Shown here piece by piece: positions 28,226-39,586 of a stretch of DNA of 64,000 bases. Both the position numbers and the translations under genes were made by a program. The notes under the pieces were generated by a model. It did not search any database. It had not been told where the DNA came from and saw only the letters and a list, made by a program, of their open reading frames with translations. The stretch's first letter is position 1; each line of letters opens with the position of its first letter. Source of the stretch: an uncultured Clostridia bacterium (GTDB lineage Bacteria; Bacillota; Clostridia; Christensenellales; Borkfalkiaceae); NCBI GenBank assembly GCA_947629535.1, contig CANREC010000001.1:1-64000 (forward strand), written 5' to 3'.

Positions 28226-29857
28226 ATGGACTATAAAGCACTTGCGGAGCGTTTGCTCCCCGGGGATTATCCCGCACTCGCATCCTATGAAGAAAAATAC
28301 CCGCCGCGCAATTTGCCGAAGGGGGCTCAGGTGACCCGACTTGCTCCCTCGCCGACGGGTTTCATTCATCTCGGCAATCTCTTTGCTGCCATTGCCAACG
28401 AACGCATCGCCCATCAGAGCGGCGGCATTCTGTATCTCCGCATCGAGGATACGGACTTAAAGCGCAAGGTCGACGGGGCCGTCGAGGCCGTCAAAAATGC
28501 GCTCCGCTACTTTGACATCAGGTTTGATGAGGGGGCGGAGATCGACGGGGATAACACCTATGCGCCGTGGTATCAGCGCCAGAGGGCGGAGATCTACCGT
28601 GCCTTCGTGAAACATCTCATCGAGATCGGCAGGGCGTATCCCTGTTTCTGTTCCGAAGAAGAACTGGAATGTCTCCGCGAGGAACAGACGGCCAAGAAGG
28701 AGATCACGGGCTACTACGGGAAGTATGCCCGTTGCCGCAACCTTTCCGAGGAAGAAATTTACAAAAAGTTGGACGAAGGCAAGCCCTTTGTCATCCGCTT
28801 GCGGTCGATGGGAGATCCCGAGAACAAGATCAAGTTCTGCGACGCGATCAAGGGAGAGATCACTGTCACAGAAAACGATCAGGACGTTGTCATATTAAAA
28901 TCGGACGGCATTCCGACCTACCATTTCGCCCATGCCATCGACGACCACTTCATGCGGACGACCCTCGTCATCCGCGGAGAAGAGTGGCTGGCGTCATTGC
29001 CCATCCATATCGAGCTCTTCGATGCGCTCGGATTCGAACGTCCCCGTTACGGACACAACTGCTCATTGATGAAACAGGACGGCGAGACGAGGAGAAAACT
29101 CTCCAAGCGCAAAGACCCTGAGCTTTCTCTCGAATTTTACCGCAAGGAGGGGTATTATGCCCGCGCCGTCAAGGTGTACATGCTGACGCTCCTCAATTCC
29201 AATTTCGAGGAATGGTATCTGAAAAATCCCGACAAGCCGCTTGAAGAGTTCAAATTTTCGGCGGAAAAGATGTCGAAGAGCGGAACGCTGTTCGACATCG
29301 ACAAGCTCAACGATATTTCCAAGAACGAGCTCTCCAAACTTTCAGCCGAGGAAATGTTCAGCTTTTTGAAAACATGGGCGGACGAATTCGGCAGCGAGGA
29401 GGAGAAACTTCGTTTCAGCGAAAGTGAAAAAATGCTGAAGGTCCTCACGCTTTGCATGGGTATCGGCGGGAAGAAACGCAGAAAGGACATCACGACCGCC
29501 TCGCAGGCCATGGGGCTTTTGGGATATTTCTTTGAACGGCCCGCAGAATTTGAGGCTTACCGCGTGGAAGATGTGGACAAAACGGCGATTTTGAAGGGTT
29601 TCCTCGCAAAATATGACGCCAAAGATGATTCGCAGACCTGGTTTGCGAAGATCAAGGAGATCGCATCCGAAAACGGCTTTGCCGCGGAGATGAAGGACTA
29701 TAAAGCTGACCCCGAGGCCTATAAGGGCAGCGTCGCAGACGTTGCCGAGGTCCTGCGCATCGCGACGACGGGAAAGGCCAATACGCCCGACCTTTGGACC
29801 ATTCAACAGATCTTGGGCGAAACAGAGACAAGGGCAAGGATCGCGGCCGCCCTTTAA
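28226..29857 (+). CDS. gltX: Glutamate-tRNA ligase
   Basis: RLAPSPTGFIHLGNLFAAIANE; LYLRIEDTDLKRKV; KLSKRKDPE. Confidence 0.9.
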   Translation: MDYKALAERLLPGDYPALASYEEKYPPRNLPKGAQVTRLAPSPTGFIHLGNLFAAIANERIAHQSGGILYLRIEDTDLKRKVDGAVEAVKNALRYFDIRFDEGAEIDGDNTYAPWYQRQRAEIYRAFVKHLIEIGRAYPCFCSEEELECLREEQTAKKEITGYYGKYARCRNLSEEEIYKKLDEGKPFVIRLRSMGDPENKIKFCDAIKGEITVTENDQDVVILKSDGIPTYHFAHAIDDHFMRTTLVIRGEEWLASLPIHIELFDALGFERPRYGHNCSLMKQDGETRRKLSKRKDPELSLEFYRKEGYYARAVKVYMLTLLNSNFEEWYLKNPDKPLEEFKFSAEKMSKSGTLFDIDKLNDISKNELSKLSAEEMFSFLKTWADEFGSEEEKLRFSESEKMLKVLTLCMGIGGKKRRKDITTASQAMGLLGYFFERPAEFEAYRVEDVDKTAILKGFLAKYDAKDDSQTWFAKIKEIASENGFAAEMKDYKADPEAYKGSVADVAEVLRIATTGKANTPDLWTIQQILGETETRARIAAAL

Positions 29858-29881
29858 GGCCGCGGATACAGAGGAGAACCT

Positions 29882-30712
29882 ATGAGCAGGGCAGACCGCA
29901 TCTTCATCGAAAACTGCAGAGACATTCTCGAAAACGGTGTTTGGGACACCAATGCGGAAGTTCGTCCCCATTGGGACGACGGCACGCCCGCCCATACGGT
30001 CAAGAAGTTCGGCGTCGTCAACCGCTACAATTTGCAGGAAGAATTTCCCATTTTGACCCTTCGCCGTACGGCCATCAAGAGCTGTATCGACGAAATTCTC
30101 TGGATCTGGCAGAAAAAGAGCAACAACATTCACGACCTTCATTCCCACATCTGGGACAGTTGGGCGGATGAGAGCGGCAGTATCGGCAAGGCCTACGGCT
30201 ATCAGCTTGCACAGAAGTCGAAGTACGCGGAAGGGGAGTTCGATCAGGTCGACCGTGTGCTGTTCGATCTGAAACATCACCCCGCGTCGCGCAGGATCTT
30301 GACAAATCTGTATAATTTCAGCGATCTGTATGAAATGCACCTGTATCCGTGCGCATATTCCATGACGTTCAACGTCTCGGGGGATACTCTCAACGGCATT
30401 CTGAATCAACGTTCCAACGACGTTTTGACGGCCAACAACTGGAATGTCGTGCAGTACGCGATCCTCCTCATCATGTTTGCACAGGTGAGCGGTCTCAAGG
30501 CAGGGGAGCTCGTGCACGTCATTGCCGACGCCCATATCTACGACCGCCACGTCGATATCGTCAAGGAGATCATCGAAAGAGAGCCTCTTCCCGCGCCAAA
30601 ACTCATCGTCGACTCCGATATCAAAAATTTCTACGATTTTACAGTGGATTCCTTCAGGTTAGAAGGGTATCAATTTCACCCCCTCGATAAGAAAATCCCC
30701 GTCGCAATTTGA
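29882..30712 (+). CDS. thyA: Thymidylate synthase
   Basis: DNA-level reading matches ThyA: EFPILTLRRTAIKSCIDEILWIWQKKSNNIHDL; NQRSNDVLTANNWNVVQYAILLIMFAQ; HIYDRHVDIVKE. Confidence 0.93.
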   Translation: MSRADRIFIENCRDILENGVWDTNAEVRPHWDDGTPAHTVKKFGVVNRYNLQEEFPILTLRRTAIKSCIDEILWIWQKKSNNIHDLHSHIWDSWADESGSIGKAYGYQLAQKSKYAEGEFDQVDRVLFDLKHHPASRRILTNLYNFSDLYEMHLYPCAYSMTFNVSGDTLNGILNQRSNDVLTANNWNVVQYAILLIMFAQVSGLKAGELVHVIADAHIYDRHVDIVKEIIEREPLPAPKLIVDSDIKNFYDFTVDSFRLEGYQFHPLDKKIPVAI

Positions 30713-30730
30713 CGTTTTCGACATTTTGCA

Positions 30731-30752
30731 TAGTACTATGTCAGACATAATA
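30731..30752 (+). repeat. Dispersed palindromic motif, copy 4
   Basis: tagtactatgtcagacataata between thyA and folA. Confidence 0.8.
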
Positions 30753-30769
30753 AAGGAGAAAAGCCAAAA

Positions 30770-31264
30770 ATGAAGGCAATTTTCCACTGTGACAAGCATT
30801 GGGGCATCGGGAAGAGCAACGATTTGATGTTCTCGCTCCCCAAGGACATGAAGTTCTTCCGCGAGACCACGACGGGAAAAATTGTCGTCATGGGACGGAA
30901 CACACTTTTCTCTTTTCCGAACGGAAAACCCTTAAAAAACCGCATCAATATCGTGCTCTCCCCGAATGACATCGACGGGGTCAGGACAGCCCATGACCTT
31001 GACGAACTCTTTGAGGAAATAAAAAAATACCCGCCCGACGACGTCTTTGTCATCGGCGGCGCAAGCGTTTATCGAACGTTGATCCCATATTGCACGGAAG
31101 TTTTGGTGACAAAAGTGGACGCAGACGGCGGGGCGGATGTCTTTGTTCCCGACCTCGACCTCGATCCGAACTTTGAATGTTTTTCCGAAAGCGACCCCGT
31201 CGAGGACAACGGTTACATTACCCGTTACTGTCTCTATAAAAATCAATTTGTAAAGTCATTTTGA
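30770..31264 (+). CDS. folA: Dihydrofolate reductase
   Basis: DKHWGIGKSNDLMFSLPKDMKFFRETTTGKIVVMGRNT; VIGGASVYRTLIPYC. Confidence 0.92.
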   Translation: MKAIFHCDKHWGIGKSNDLMFSLPKDMKFFRETTTGKIVVMGRNTLFSFPNGKPLKNRINIVLSPNDIDGVRTAHDLDELFEEIKKYPPDDVFVIGGASVYRTLIPYCTEVLVTKVDADGGADVFVPDLDLDPNFECFSESDPVEDNGYITRYCLYKNQFVKSF

Positions 31265-31269
31265 AAGCA

Positions 31270-31302
31270 GAAACCCGTTTGCATGACAGCGAACGGGTTT
31301 TT
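31270..31302 (+). terminator. Rho-independent terminator after folA
   Basis: aacccgtt...aacgggttttt. Confidence 0.7.
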
Positions 31303-31642
31303 AGCAAAGTTCGATTTTTATCCCGACGACGCCGTACATTTTCTGCCGTTCGGGCGAGTAATAAACCTCCATATCCCTGTAAGATGCCGTTTCAAGCGTT
31401 TCTTCGGTATATCCGCAGTCAAGAAGAGGCAGGTTTGCATAGAGCTTTTCGAAGGAGGGGAAGATATTCAAACCGAGGATCTTTGCCTTTAGTTTCTTTC
31501 CGTTTTTGGTATTGACGAATTCGATTTTATCGCCGACCTTCATTTTCTGCCGCTTTTCGTCATAGAGGCGAAGTTCGATCGTCTTTTTCCCGCTTTCGAT
31601 CATTGCAAACGGGATGGGAGCGAGATCCATTGTGTGTATCAT
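31301..31642 (-). CDS. ASCH domain-containing protein
   Basis: MIHTMDLAPIPFAMIESGKKTIELRLYDEKRQKMKVGDKIEFVN. Confidence 0.85.
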   Translation of the reverse strand: MIHTMDLAPIPFAMIESGKKTIELRLYDEKRQKMKVGDKIEFVNTKNGKKLKAKILGLNIFPSFEKLYANLPLLDCGYTEETLETASYRDMEVYYSPERQKMYGVVGIKIELC

Positions 31643-31770
31643 AAGAAAATTATAGCATAATGTTCTTCCAAAAACAAGATGTATGGGGAAAATTTCCGAT
31701 TGGCCCCGTTTTTTTGTTGTTTTTTTTGGGCGGATGTATTATAATCACCTGTGGAATTCAAGAGGATATT

Positions 31771-33600
<1,830 letters not shown>

Positions 33601-33708
33601 GGCGATTTTCTTGCAGATAAAATTTCAGTACAAGATAAAAAGGACGGGGATTTTTCCCGTCTTTATCTTTTTCGGCATGAACTGCCCGAGAGATTCATAT
33701 ATTTTACC

Positions 33709-33963
33709 ATGCGTGAAGAAGTCAAAGAAAGCGTTCTCACAGTCGAACAGCAAAAGAAAATTACCATGAGCGGCGTTTCGGGCGTCGATTCGTTCTCGGA
33801 GACCTGCATCCTGCTGACCGTCAACGGCAAGCGGGTCAAGATCGAAGGGAACAAGCTGAAAGTGATCTCCTTTTCCGAGGGGAGCGGGAATTTTGCGGCA
33901 AGCGGCGAGGTCACGCTCATCAGATACGGCGCTGCGGGGAAACTCTCCCGTCTCTTTAAGTGA
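33709..33963 (+). CDS. yabP: Sporulation protein YabP
   Basis: KKITMSGVSGVDSFSETCILLTVNGKRVKIEG...LSRLFK matches the YabP pattern; followed by a YabQ-like ORF. Confidence 0.8.
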   Translation: MREEVKESVLTVEQQKKITMSGVSGVDSFSETCILLTVNGKRVKIEGNKLKVISFSEGSGNFAASGEVTLIRYGAAGKLSRLFK

Positions 33964-34316
33964 TGCAGCTGCGCATCTTTCTCATATGTCTCTTTATCGG
34001 CGTCCTCGGCGGGTTCGTCTATGACGTCTTTTTCCTTTTACGGAATTTTTACAGGAAACAATGGTTTCGCGTCCTCTGCGACGTCTGTTTTTGTCTTTGT
34101 TTCGGCGTATTCTATTTTTTTCTTTCCGTTTCCCTTGCGCTCCCGCCGCTGAGGGGCTATCATCTGCTCGCATGCGTCATCGGATTGACGCTCTATCTGA
34201 AAAGTTTCCACAAAATCGTTGCATTTTTCGCAGATATGCTGTATAATAAGCTTATCGGAAAGCACAAAAGGAATACGAAACATGGACGAAGCAACAAAAG
34301 AGCAAAAGCAGGATAA
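33963..34316 (+). CDS. yabQ: YabQ-like spore cortex membrane protein
   Basis: Multi-TM; FIGVLGGFVYDVFFLLRNFYRK; TGATG overlap with yabP. Confidence 0.75.
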   Translation: MQLRIFLICLFIGVLGGFVYDVFFLLRNFYRKQWFRVLCDVCFCLCFGVFYFFLSVSLALPPLRGYHLLACVIGLTLYLKSFHKIVAFFADMLYNKLIGKHKRNTKHGRSNKRAKAG

Positions 34317-34557
34317 AAATCGCAGGATCGCAGTCGGAGCGACGGTGGGCGGCGTTCTCGTTGTCTTTTTCCTTCTCATTGTGCTCATCATTCAATTCGT
34401 GCAGATGGGTGTTCTCAATTCGGAGAGCCGCGAGCTCGACAGGAGCATTACGGACTACCAGCAAAAGATCCAAAACGAAGAGGGGATCCTTGATGAATAT
34501 CTCTCGGGAGACGCTCTCTATTGGCGTGCCGTCATGCAGGGTTGGAAAAAACAGTGA
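34282..34557 (+). CDS. Septum formation initiator (DivIC/FtsL-like)
   Basis: 91 aa; one TM followed by a short coiled coil; conserved position after yabPQ. Confidence 0.65.
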   Translation: MDEATKEQKQDKNRRIAVGATVGGVLVVFFLLIVLIIQFVQMGVLNSESRELDRSITDYQQKIQNEEGILDEYLSGDALYWRAVMQGWKKQ

Positions 34558-35408
34558 AGTACGCGATCATTGATATCGGTTCCAATTCCGTTCGCCTCAT
34601 GCTTTGGGCGGACGGAAAAACTTTATATAAAAAGGTCAAAACCACGCGGCTCGGCGAGGGGCTTGACGGAAACGGACTTCTGTCGGAAACTGCCGTCGAG
34701 AGAACGGCCCTTGCCGTTGAGGAATTTGCCGTGGAAGGACAATCGGAACGTGCGGCCGTCCTCGCCTTTGCGACCGCTGCGGTCCGTTCAGCCGTAAACG
34801 GCGGCGCTTTTTGCCAACGGATCAAAAAGTTCTGCGGAATAAAGGTCGACGTTGTCTCGGGGGAAGATGAGGCCCGTCTCGCCGTGCTCGGCGCTTTGGG
34901 AAAACGGGACGGCGGGATCGTTGACATCGGCGGCGCAAGCACGGAAATTTGTCTCGTCGAGGGCGGAAAGTCTGTCTTTACGCGGAGCATCGGGATCGGC
35001 GCCGTACGTTTGCATGATGCTTGCGGCCAAGACACCGAAAAACTTGCAAGGCGCATCGGAGCGGAAACGGCGGACCTGCCGTCGGCTGCTGGGAAGAAAG
35101 TATTCGCTGTAGGCGGAACGGCCTCCACACTCGCGAGCTTGAAGTGCGAACTCTCAAGCTACGACCCCTCGATCTTACAGGACATGCCCCTTGATCTTTC
35201 GTGGGTGAAGAAGGAGACGGATCTGCTCTTTTCTTTGCCCGTAGGCGAGAGGAGAGGGTTGAAGGGCATGGATCCTGCCCGCGCCGACATTTTGCCGGGC
35301 GCATCGCTCCTCCTTCGGACGGTCATGGAAAAAATGGGTCTGAATGTGGTCAGATTTTCAGATCGGGACAATCTCGAGGGCTATCTTGCCCTCAAAGGAC
35401 TGGAATGA
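34554..35408 (+). CDS. Ppx/GppA family phosphatase
   Basis: GTG 34554; KYAIIDIGSNSVRLML; GIVDIGGASTEICLVEGG; AVGGTASTLASL. Confidence 0.88.
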   Translation: MKYAIIDIGSNSVRLMLWADGKTLYKKVKTTRLGEGLDGNGLLSETAVERTALAVEEFAVEGQSERAAVLAFATAAVRSAVNGGAFCQRIKKFCGIKVDVVSGEDEARLAVLGALGKRDGGIVDIGGASTEICLVEGGKSVFTRSIGIGAVRLHDACGQDTEKLARRIGAETADLPSAAGKKVFAVGGTASTLASLKCELSSYDPSILQDMPLDLSWVKKETDLLFSLPVGERRGLKGMDPARADILPGASLLLRTVMEKMGLNVVRFSDRDNLEGYLALKGLE

Positions 35409-36235
35409 GCGGAAAAACCAAGAGAAACATATATAATATTTTGAGCTTTGTGCTTTGGTGCGGTTCGATCGCGGGAGTTGTTCTTCTCTTTCTCCTTACG
35501 GCTCCCCGCCCCGCGGGAGTTGCGGAGTATTTGGTCTTGAACATGGTCATTCTTGCCGTGCTTCTTCGCATTCCCGCCGTGTTGCACGAGATCGGCCATC
35601 TGCTCTTCGGGTGGCTTGTCGGAATGAAGTTCGTCGGGGCTACGTTCTCATATTTCAGGATCTCGGGCGGGAAGATCAGGCTCGTCAACCCGAATTATGC
35701 GGGTGAGACGGAGATGTTCCCCAAAAAGAAGGAGAACGTTCGGGCAAAGGCCTTTGTTTTCGCCTTGGGCGGAGCGATGCTCTGCCTCGTGCTCGGCGGT
35801 GTGCTCCTTACGCTTTACCTGTACCTGCCTTACCATGCGGGGCTGATGTTCGGCGCAATGATGGGCGTCATGCTCCTCTATGAGGGGGCCATCGCGCTCT
35901 ATCCCGTGGAACTGCCTGTGGGGAAAACGGACGGCGCTGTGCTTTTGGGTTTTTGCCGCCATGCGCCCGACGAAGAAGTCATGCTGCGCGTCCTCACGGC
36001 GCAGGCGATCCTGTTTCGCGGAACGTATCGGGACGTCGGCCGTGACTTGCTTTTTTCCGCTCCCGTCGTACGGGAAGACCTGCCCGCCTACCATGCTTTG
36101 CTTTTTTTGCAGTTAAATTATCTCAAAGAGATGGGGGAGAGCGAAGAGGCGGAGCGCGTGTTTGCGCGGCTCCTTTCGCTGAAAGAATACCTCACCGAAG
36201 AGGAGAGGGCCGAACTGGAAAAATTTCAGGCATAA
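35405..36235 (+). CDS. M50-like integral membrane metalloprotease-family protein
   Basis: HEIGHLLFGWLVGMKF in a TM segment; LPVGKTDGAVLLG resembles the second metal-binding motif. Confidence 0.6.
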   Translation: MSGKTKRNIYNILSFVLWCGSIAGVVLLFLLTAPRPAGVAEYLVLNMVILAVLLRIPAVLHEIGHLLFGWLVGMKFVGATFSYFRISGGKIRLVNPNYAGETEMFPKKKENVRAKAFVFALGGAMLCLVLGGVLLTLYLYLPYHAGLMFGAMMGVMLLYEGAIALYPVELPVGKTDGAVLLGFCRHAPDEEVMLRVLTAQAILFRGTYRDVGRDLLFSAPVVREDLPAYHALLFLQLNYLKEMGESEEAERVFARLLSLKEYLTEEERAELEKFQA

Positions 36236-36272
36236 AAAAATCCGCCTCACGGGGCGGACAGTTCGGATTTTT
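36233..36272 (+). terminator. Terminator hairpin
   Basis: aaaaaatccg...cggatttttt with inner tccgcc/ggcgga. Confidence 0.65.
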
Positions 36273-36330
36273 TCATGATGAATTTCCGCGTCAGACTACG
36301 GCGCCATACAATCTCCAAAAAACGAAAAAA

Positions 36331-36534
36331 TCATTCGGCGAGACCGAGCAAAAAGTCGCTGCTCACATTGAAGTAGCGCGCGAGCTTGGCAATGTTCGAT
36401 GCGGTAGGGTCGCTTTTGTTTCTCTCCCAGTAACAAACAATTCCAAGACTGACACTCAAGTCTCTTGCGACGGTGGCCTGAGAAAGACCACGCTCCCTTC
36501 TAAGCTCCAAAAGCCTTTCAGAAAATATTTTCAT
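36331..36534 (-). CDS. Small XRE/HTH_3 transcriptional regulator
   Basis: 67 aa: MKIFSERLLELRRERGLSQATVARDLSVSLGIVCYWERNKSDPTASNIAKLARYFNVSSDFLLGLAE; the track's 317 aa version is over-extended. Confidence 0.9.
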   Translation of the reverse strand: MKIFSERLLELRRERGLSQATVARDLSVSLGIVCYWERNKSDPTASNIAKLARYFNVSSDFLLGLAE

Positions 36535-36540
36535 GTCTAT

Positions 36541-36569
36541 AGTATAACATGGAAAATTGTAAATTGCAA
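36541..36569 (-). promoter_or_regulatory. Sigma-A promoter of the XRE regulator
   Basis: Reverse strand TTGCAA-17-TATACT, 6 nt before ATG. Confidence 0.75.
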
Positions 36570-36615
36570 CACTTTTTAGTAAGAAATTTTCATTTTTCAC
36601 AAAAATATTGCGTGA

Positions 36616-36646
36616 AATTTTCAAAATTAACAATTTTTTGAAAATT
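36616..36646. promoter_or_regulatory. Perfect 11 bp inverted repeat, candidate operator or hairpin
   Basis: AATTTTCAAAA-ttaacaatt-TTTTGAAAATT immediately upstream of the phosphatase ATG. Confidence 0.5.
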
Positions 36647-36657
36647 AAGGACATTTT

Positions 36658-37125
36658 ATGTACAGAATTTTGTTCGTTTGTCACGGAAATATCTGCAGAT
36701 CGCCCATGGCGGAGAGCGTCATGGCGGACCTTATCGAAAGGAACGGCTACGGAAATTTTGTGGCCGTTTCCTCTGCGGCGGCGCATACGGATGAGATCGG
36801 CTCCCCGCCGCATCGCGGGACGGTGGAGATCCTGCGGCGGAAAGGGGTCCCGCTCGTTCCCCACATCGCACGGCTGATGACGGAAAGGGACGGCGAGGAT
36901 TATGACCTGCTCATCGGGATGGACCGTTGGAACGTAGAGGACATGAAAGAGATCGTCGGGGAGAAAAACGCGAACAAGGCCCATATGCTGCTCGAGTTTT
37001 CCGACCGTCCCCGCTCCATCTCCGACCCGTGGTATACGGGCAACTTTGACGACGCTTACAGGGATATCGCCGAGGGCTGTGAGGGGCTCATCGCCTATCT
37101 CAGAAGGGAGAAGATCGTTGGCTGA
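36658..37125 (+). CDS. Low-molecular-weight protein-tyrosine phosphatase
   Basis: ILFVCHGNICRSPMAESVM (CX5R loop) and SDPWYTGNFDDAYRDI. Confidence 0.93.
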   Translation: MYRILFVCHGNICRSPMAESVMADLIERNGYGNFVAVSSAAAHTDEIGSPPHRGTVEILRRKGVPLVPHIARLMTERDGEDYDLLIGMDRWNVEDMKEIVGEKNANKAHMLLEFSDRPRSISDPWYTGNFDDAYRDIAEGCEGLIAYLRREKIVG

Positions 37126-37216
37126 CCTTTTCGTACTTTCAACTTCCCTTTTGAGCTCGACTTCCCGATGCGTTTGAATATAGAATGATAGAACACGAAA
37201 AGAGTTTGGGGGATCT

Positions 37217-39511
37217 ATGGATCTGAAATTTACAGCGCTGCGCGTGACGTTGAAGGACGCTTGGTGCGTCAATGCGCTCGACAAAGAGGCCGACTACCTC
37301 ATCTCCATCGACGAAAACAGGCTGCTTGCAGGTTTCTATGAGAATGCAGGGATCCGAACGCCCTTCGTCCGTTACGGCGGATGGGAGAGCGGTCTCATCG
37401 GGGGCCACACGCTCGGGCACTTCCTTTCGGCGCTCTCCTACGCGTCCACGAATGCGGGCATTGCGGCGGATAAACGGGGCGTGCTCAAGCGAAAACTCGA
37501 AAGGTGCGTTTCCGCTCTGTCCGAATGCGCGGAGAAGGGCGGCACGGGCTTTCTCTTCGGTGCGTCTCCGACGAAGGAGAACTATCCCGAATCGCAGTTC
37601 GACAATGTGGAAAAGGGCAGGACAAACATCAAGACAGAGGCTTGGGTCCCTTGGTACACAATGCACAAGATCCTTGCGGGCCTGTTGGACGCCTATTCGG
37701 TCGGAGGCATCGGCGGGGCGCTCCCCGTTGCCTCGGGATTGGGAGATTGGGTCTATTCACGCGTTTCGAAGTGGGACAGCCGTCTCCAAAGGAAAGTTCT
37801 TTCGGTGGAATACGGCGGAATGAACGACGCGCTCTATATGCTTTACGCCTTGACGGGGAAGGAAGAGCATGCGGTCGCTGCCCATCGGTTCGATGAGGAG
37901 ACCCTCTTCGACGCCATCCTGACGGAGGGGAAGGACGTCCTCAACGATCTCCATGCCAATACGACGATCCCCAAGGTCCTCGGCGCCCTGAAACGGTATA
38001 TCGTCCTTCACGATCGGGTCATATCGGGCAAGCAGGTGGACGCCGAACGCTATCTTCGTGTGGCGGTGGCTTTTTTCCGTATGGTCACGGAGCGGCATAC
38101 CTATGTCACGGGCGGGAATTCCGAGTGGGAGAGATTCGGCGCCGACTACGTTCTCGACCGTGAGCGTACCAACTGCAACTGCGAGACCTGCAATGTTTAC
38201 AACATGCTCAAGCTCGCGCGTCTCCTCTTTGAGATCACGGGGGAGAAGATCTATACCGATTACTACGATAACGCCTTCACCAACACGATTCTTTCTTCGC
38301 AAGATCCCGAAACAGGCATGACGACCTATTTTCAGCCCATGGCAAGCGGGTTTTTCAAGGTCTATTCGACGCCGTTCAACAGTTTCTGGTGCTGTACGGG
38401 GAGTGGGATGGAATCCATGTCGAAACTCGGCGACAGCGCATTCTATCGGAAGGATGACTGCGTTTGCATCGAGCAATATCTCTCCTGCGAGGCCGAGACG
38501 GACAGTTTTGCCCTTTCGGTCGAATGTAATTTTCCTATGACGGAGCGCGGGATAATCCGCGTCAAGCGGGCAAATGGACCGCTCAAGCTCAGATTGCGTA
38601 TCCCCGACTGGGCGGACGGCGAGATGGCTGTCGGAAAGAACGGGGTGCGGCTCAGTTTCACAGAAGAGGACGGTCACGCCGTGCTCGATGCGGCGGAAGG
38701 GGACGTCTTTGTCTTTATGATCCCCGTTACGGTCTCATTGAAGGGACTTCCCGATGGCGGCGCCCTTGCCTTCCGTTACGGGGGAGCCGTTCTTTCGGCC
38801 GATCTCGGCACCGAGGACATGCAGGAGACGACGACGGGCGTGGATGTAACCATTCCCGCAAGAAAACTCGGGGACGACAGAGTATATTTTGAAGATCTTT
38901 CCCGCGTATTGGAGTATCCCGCGCGGTATATGAAGAAACATGGGGAAACCTTTACCCTTGAGGGCGGAGATGTGCCCGTGGATTTTTCTCTCCATTATCG
39001 GCGGCATTCTGGACGGTATGCCGTTTACATGCGGCTGATGGAGGGGAAACGCACGGATGAAAGTACGGAAGAGATCCCTTTCGATACGGTGCAATGCGGC
39101 TATGGACAGTATGAATCGGACGGACTTCACGAACTGGCGGAGCAGGATTCCGTCAGCGTGACGGCGGGCGGCTCGGAGAGAAGGGCAAAACGCGGAGAAT
39201 GGTTCTCCTATGACCTCAAAGTCGATCCATCGCGGAGAAACTTCCTCGTCTTTTCACTCAAGGCGTCCGAGAACGGAAAAACGCTGAAAATTTCTGTCGG
39301 GGGCAAGACCTTCTTCGAGGAGCGGCTCTCCTATTTCATGGGAGAAAAGTATTATCAGAAGAAGGCGGAGATCCCTGCAGAGCTCCTGTCGCTCGCCCGC
39401 GAGAAAGTCGTGGACGGTAAAAAATATCATGTTCTTCGGATACGGTTTGAAGGGGGGAACGGGAGAGCGAGCGCAAGTATTTGCGGCTTTTTATCCATAT
39501 TTTTGAAATAA
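37217..39511 (+). CDS. Glycoside hydrolase, GH127/DUF1680-type (beta-L-arabinofuranosidase family)
   Basis: 764 aa; GGWESGLIGGHTLGHFLSALS; WVPWYTMHKILAGLLDAY; CNCETCNVYNMLKLARLLFEITGEKIYTDYYDNAFTNTILSSQDPETGMTTYFQPM; FWCCTGSGMES. Confidence 0.88.
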   Translation: MDLKFTALRVTLKDAWCVNALDKEADYLISIDENRLLAGFYENAGIRTPFVRYGGWESGLIGGHTLGHFLSALSYASTNAGIAADKRGVLKRKLERCVSALSECAEKGGTGFLFGASPTKENYPESQFDNVEKGRTNIKTEAWVPWYTMHKILAGLLDAYSVGGIGGALPVASGLGDWVYSRVSKWDSRLQRKVLSVEYGGMNDALYMLYALTGKEEHAVAAHRFDEETLFDAILTEGKDVLNDLHANTTIPKVLGALKRYIVLHDRVISGKQVDAERYLRVAVAFFRMVTERHTYVTGGNSEWERFGADYVLDRERTNCNCETCNVYNMLKLARLLFEITGEKIYTDYYDNAFTNTILSSQDPETGMTTYFQPMASGFFKVYSTPFNSFWCCTGSGMESMSKLGDSAFYRKDDCVCIEQYLSCEAETDSFALSVECNFPMTERGIIRVKRANGPLKLRLRIPDWADGEMAVGKNGVRLSFTEEDGHAVLDAAEGDVFVFMIPVTVSLKGLPDGGALAFRYGGAVLSADLGTEDMQETTTGVDVTIPARKLGDDRVYFEDLSRVLEYPARYMKKHGETFTLEGGDVPVDFSLHYRRHSGRYAVYMRLMEGKRTDESTEEIPFDTVQCGYGQYESDGLHELAEQDSVSVTAGGSERRAKRGEWFSYDLKVDPSRRNFLVFSLKASENGKTLKISVGGKTFFEERLSYFMGEKYYQKKAEIPAELLSLAREKVVDGKKYHVLRIRFEGGNGRASASICGFLSIFLK

Positions 39512-39586
39512 AATGATAAAAATTTTCTTTTTGGCTCTTTACAAATGAAAAATGATATCGTATAATGAAAAAAATGAGGTGACGAC

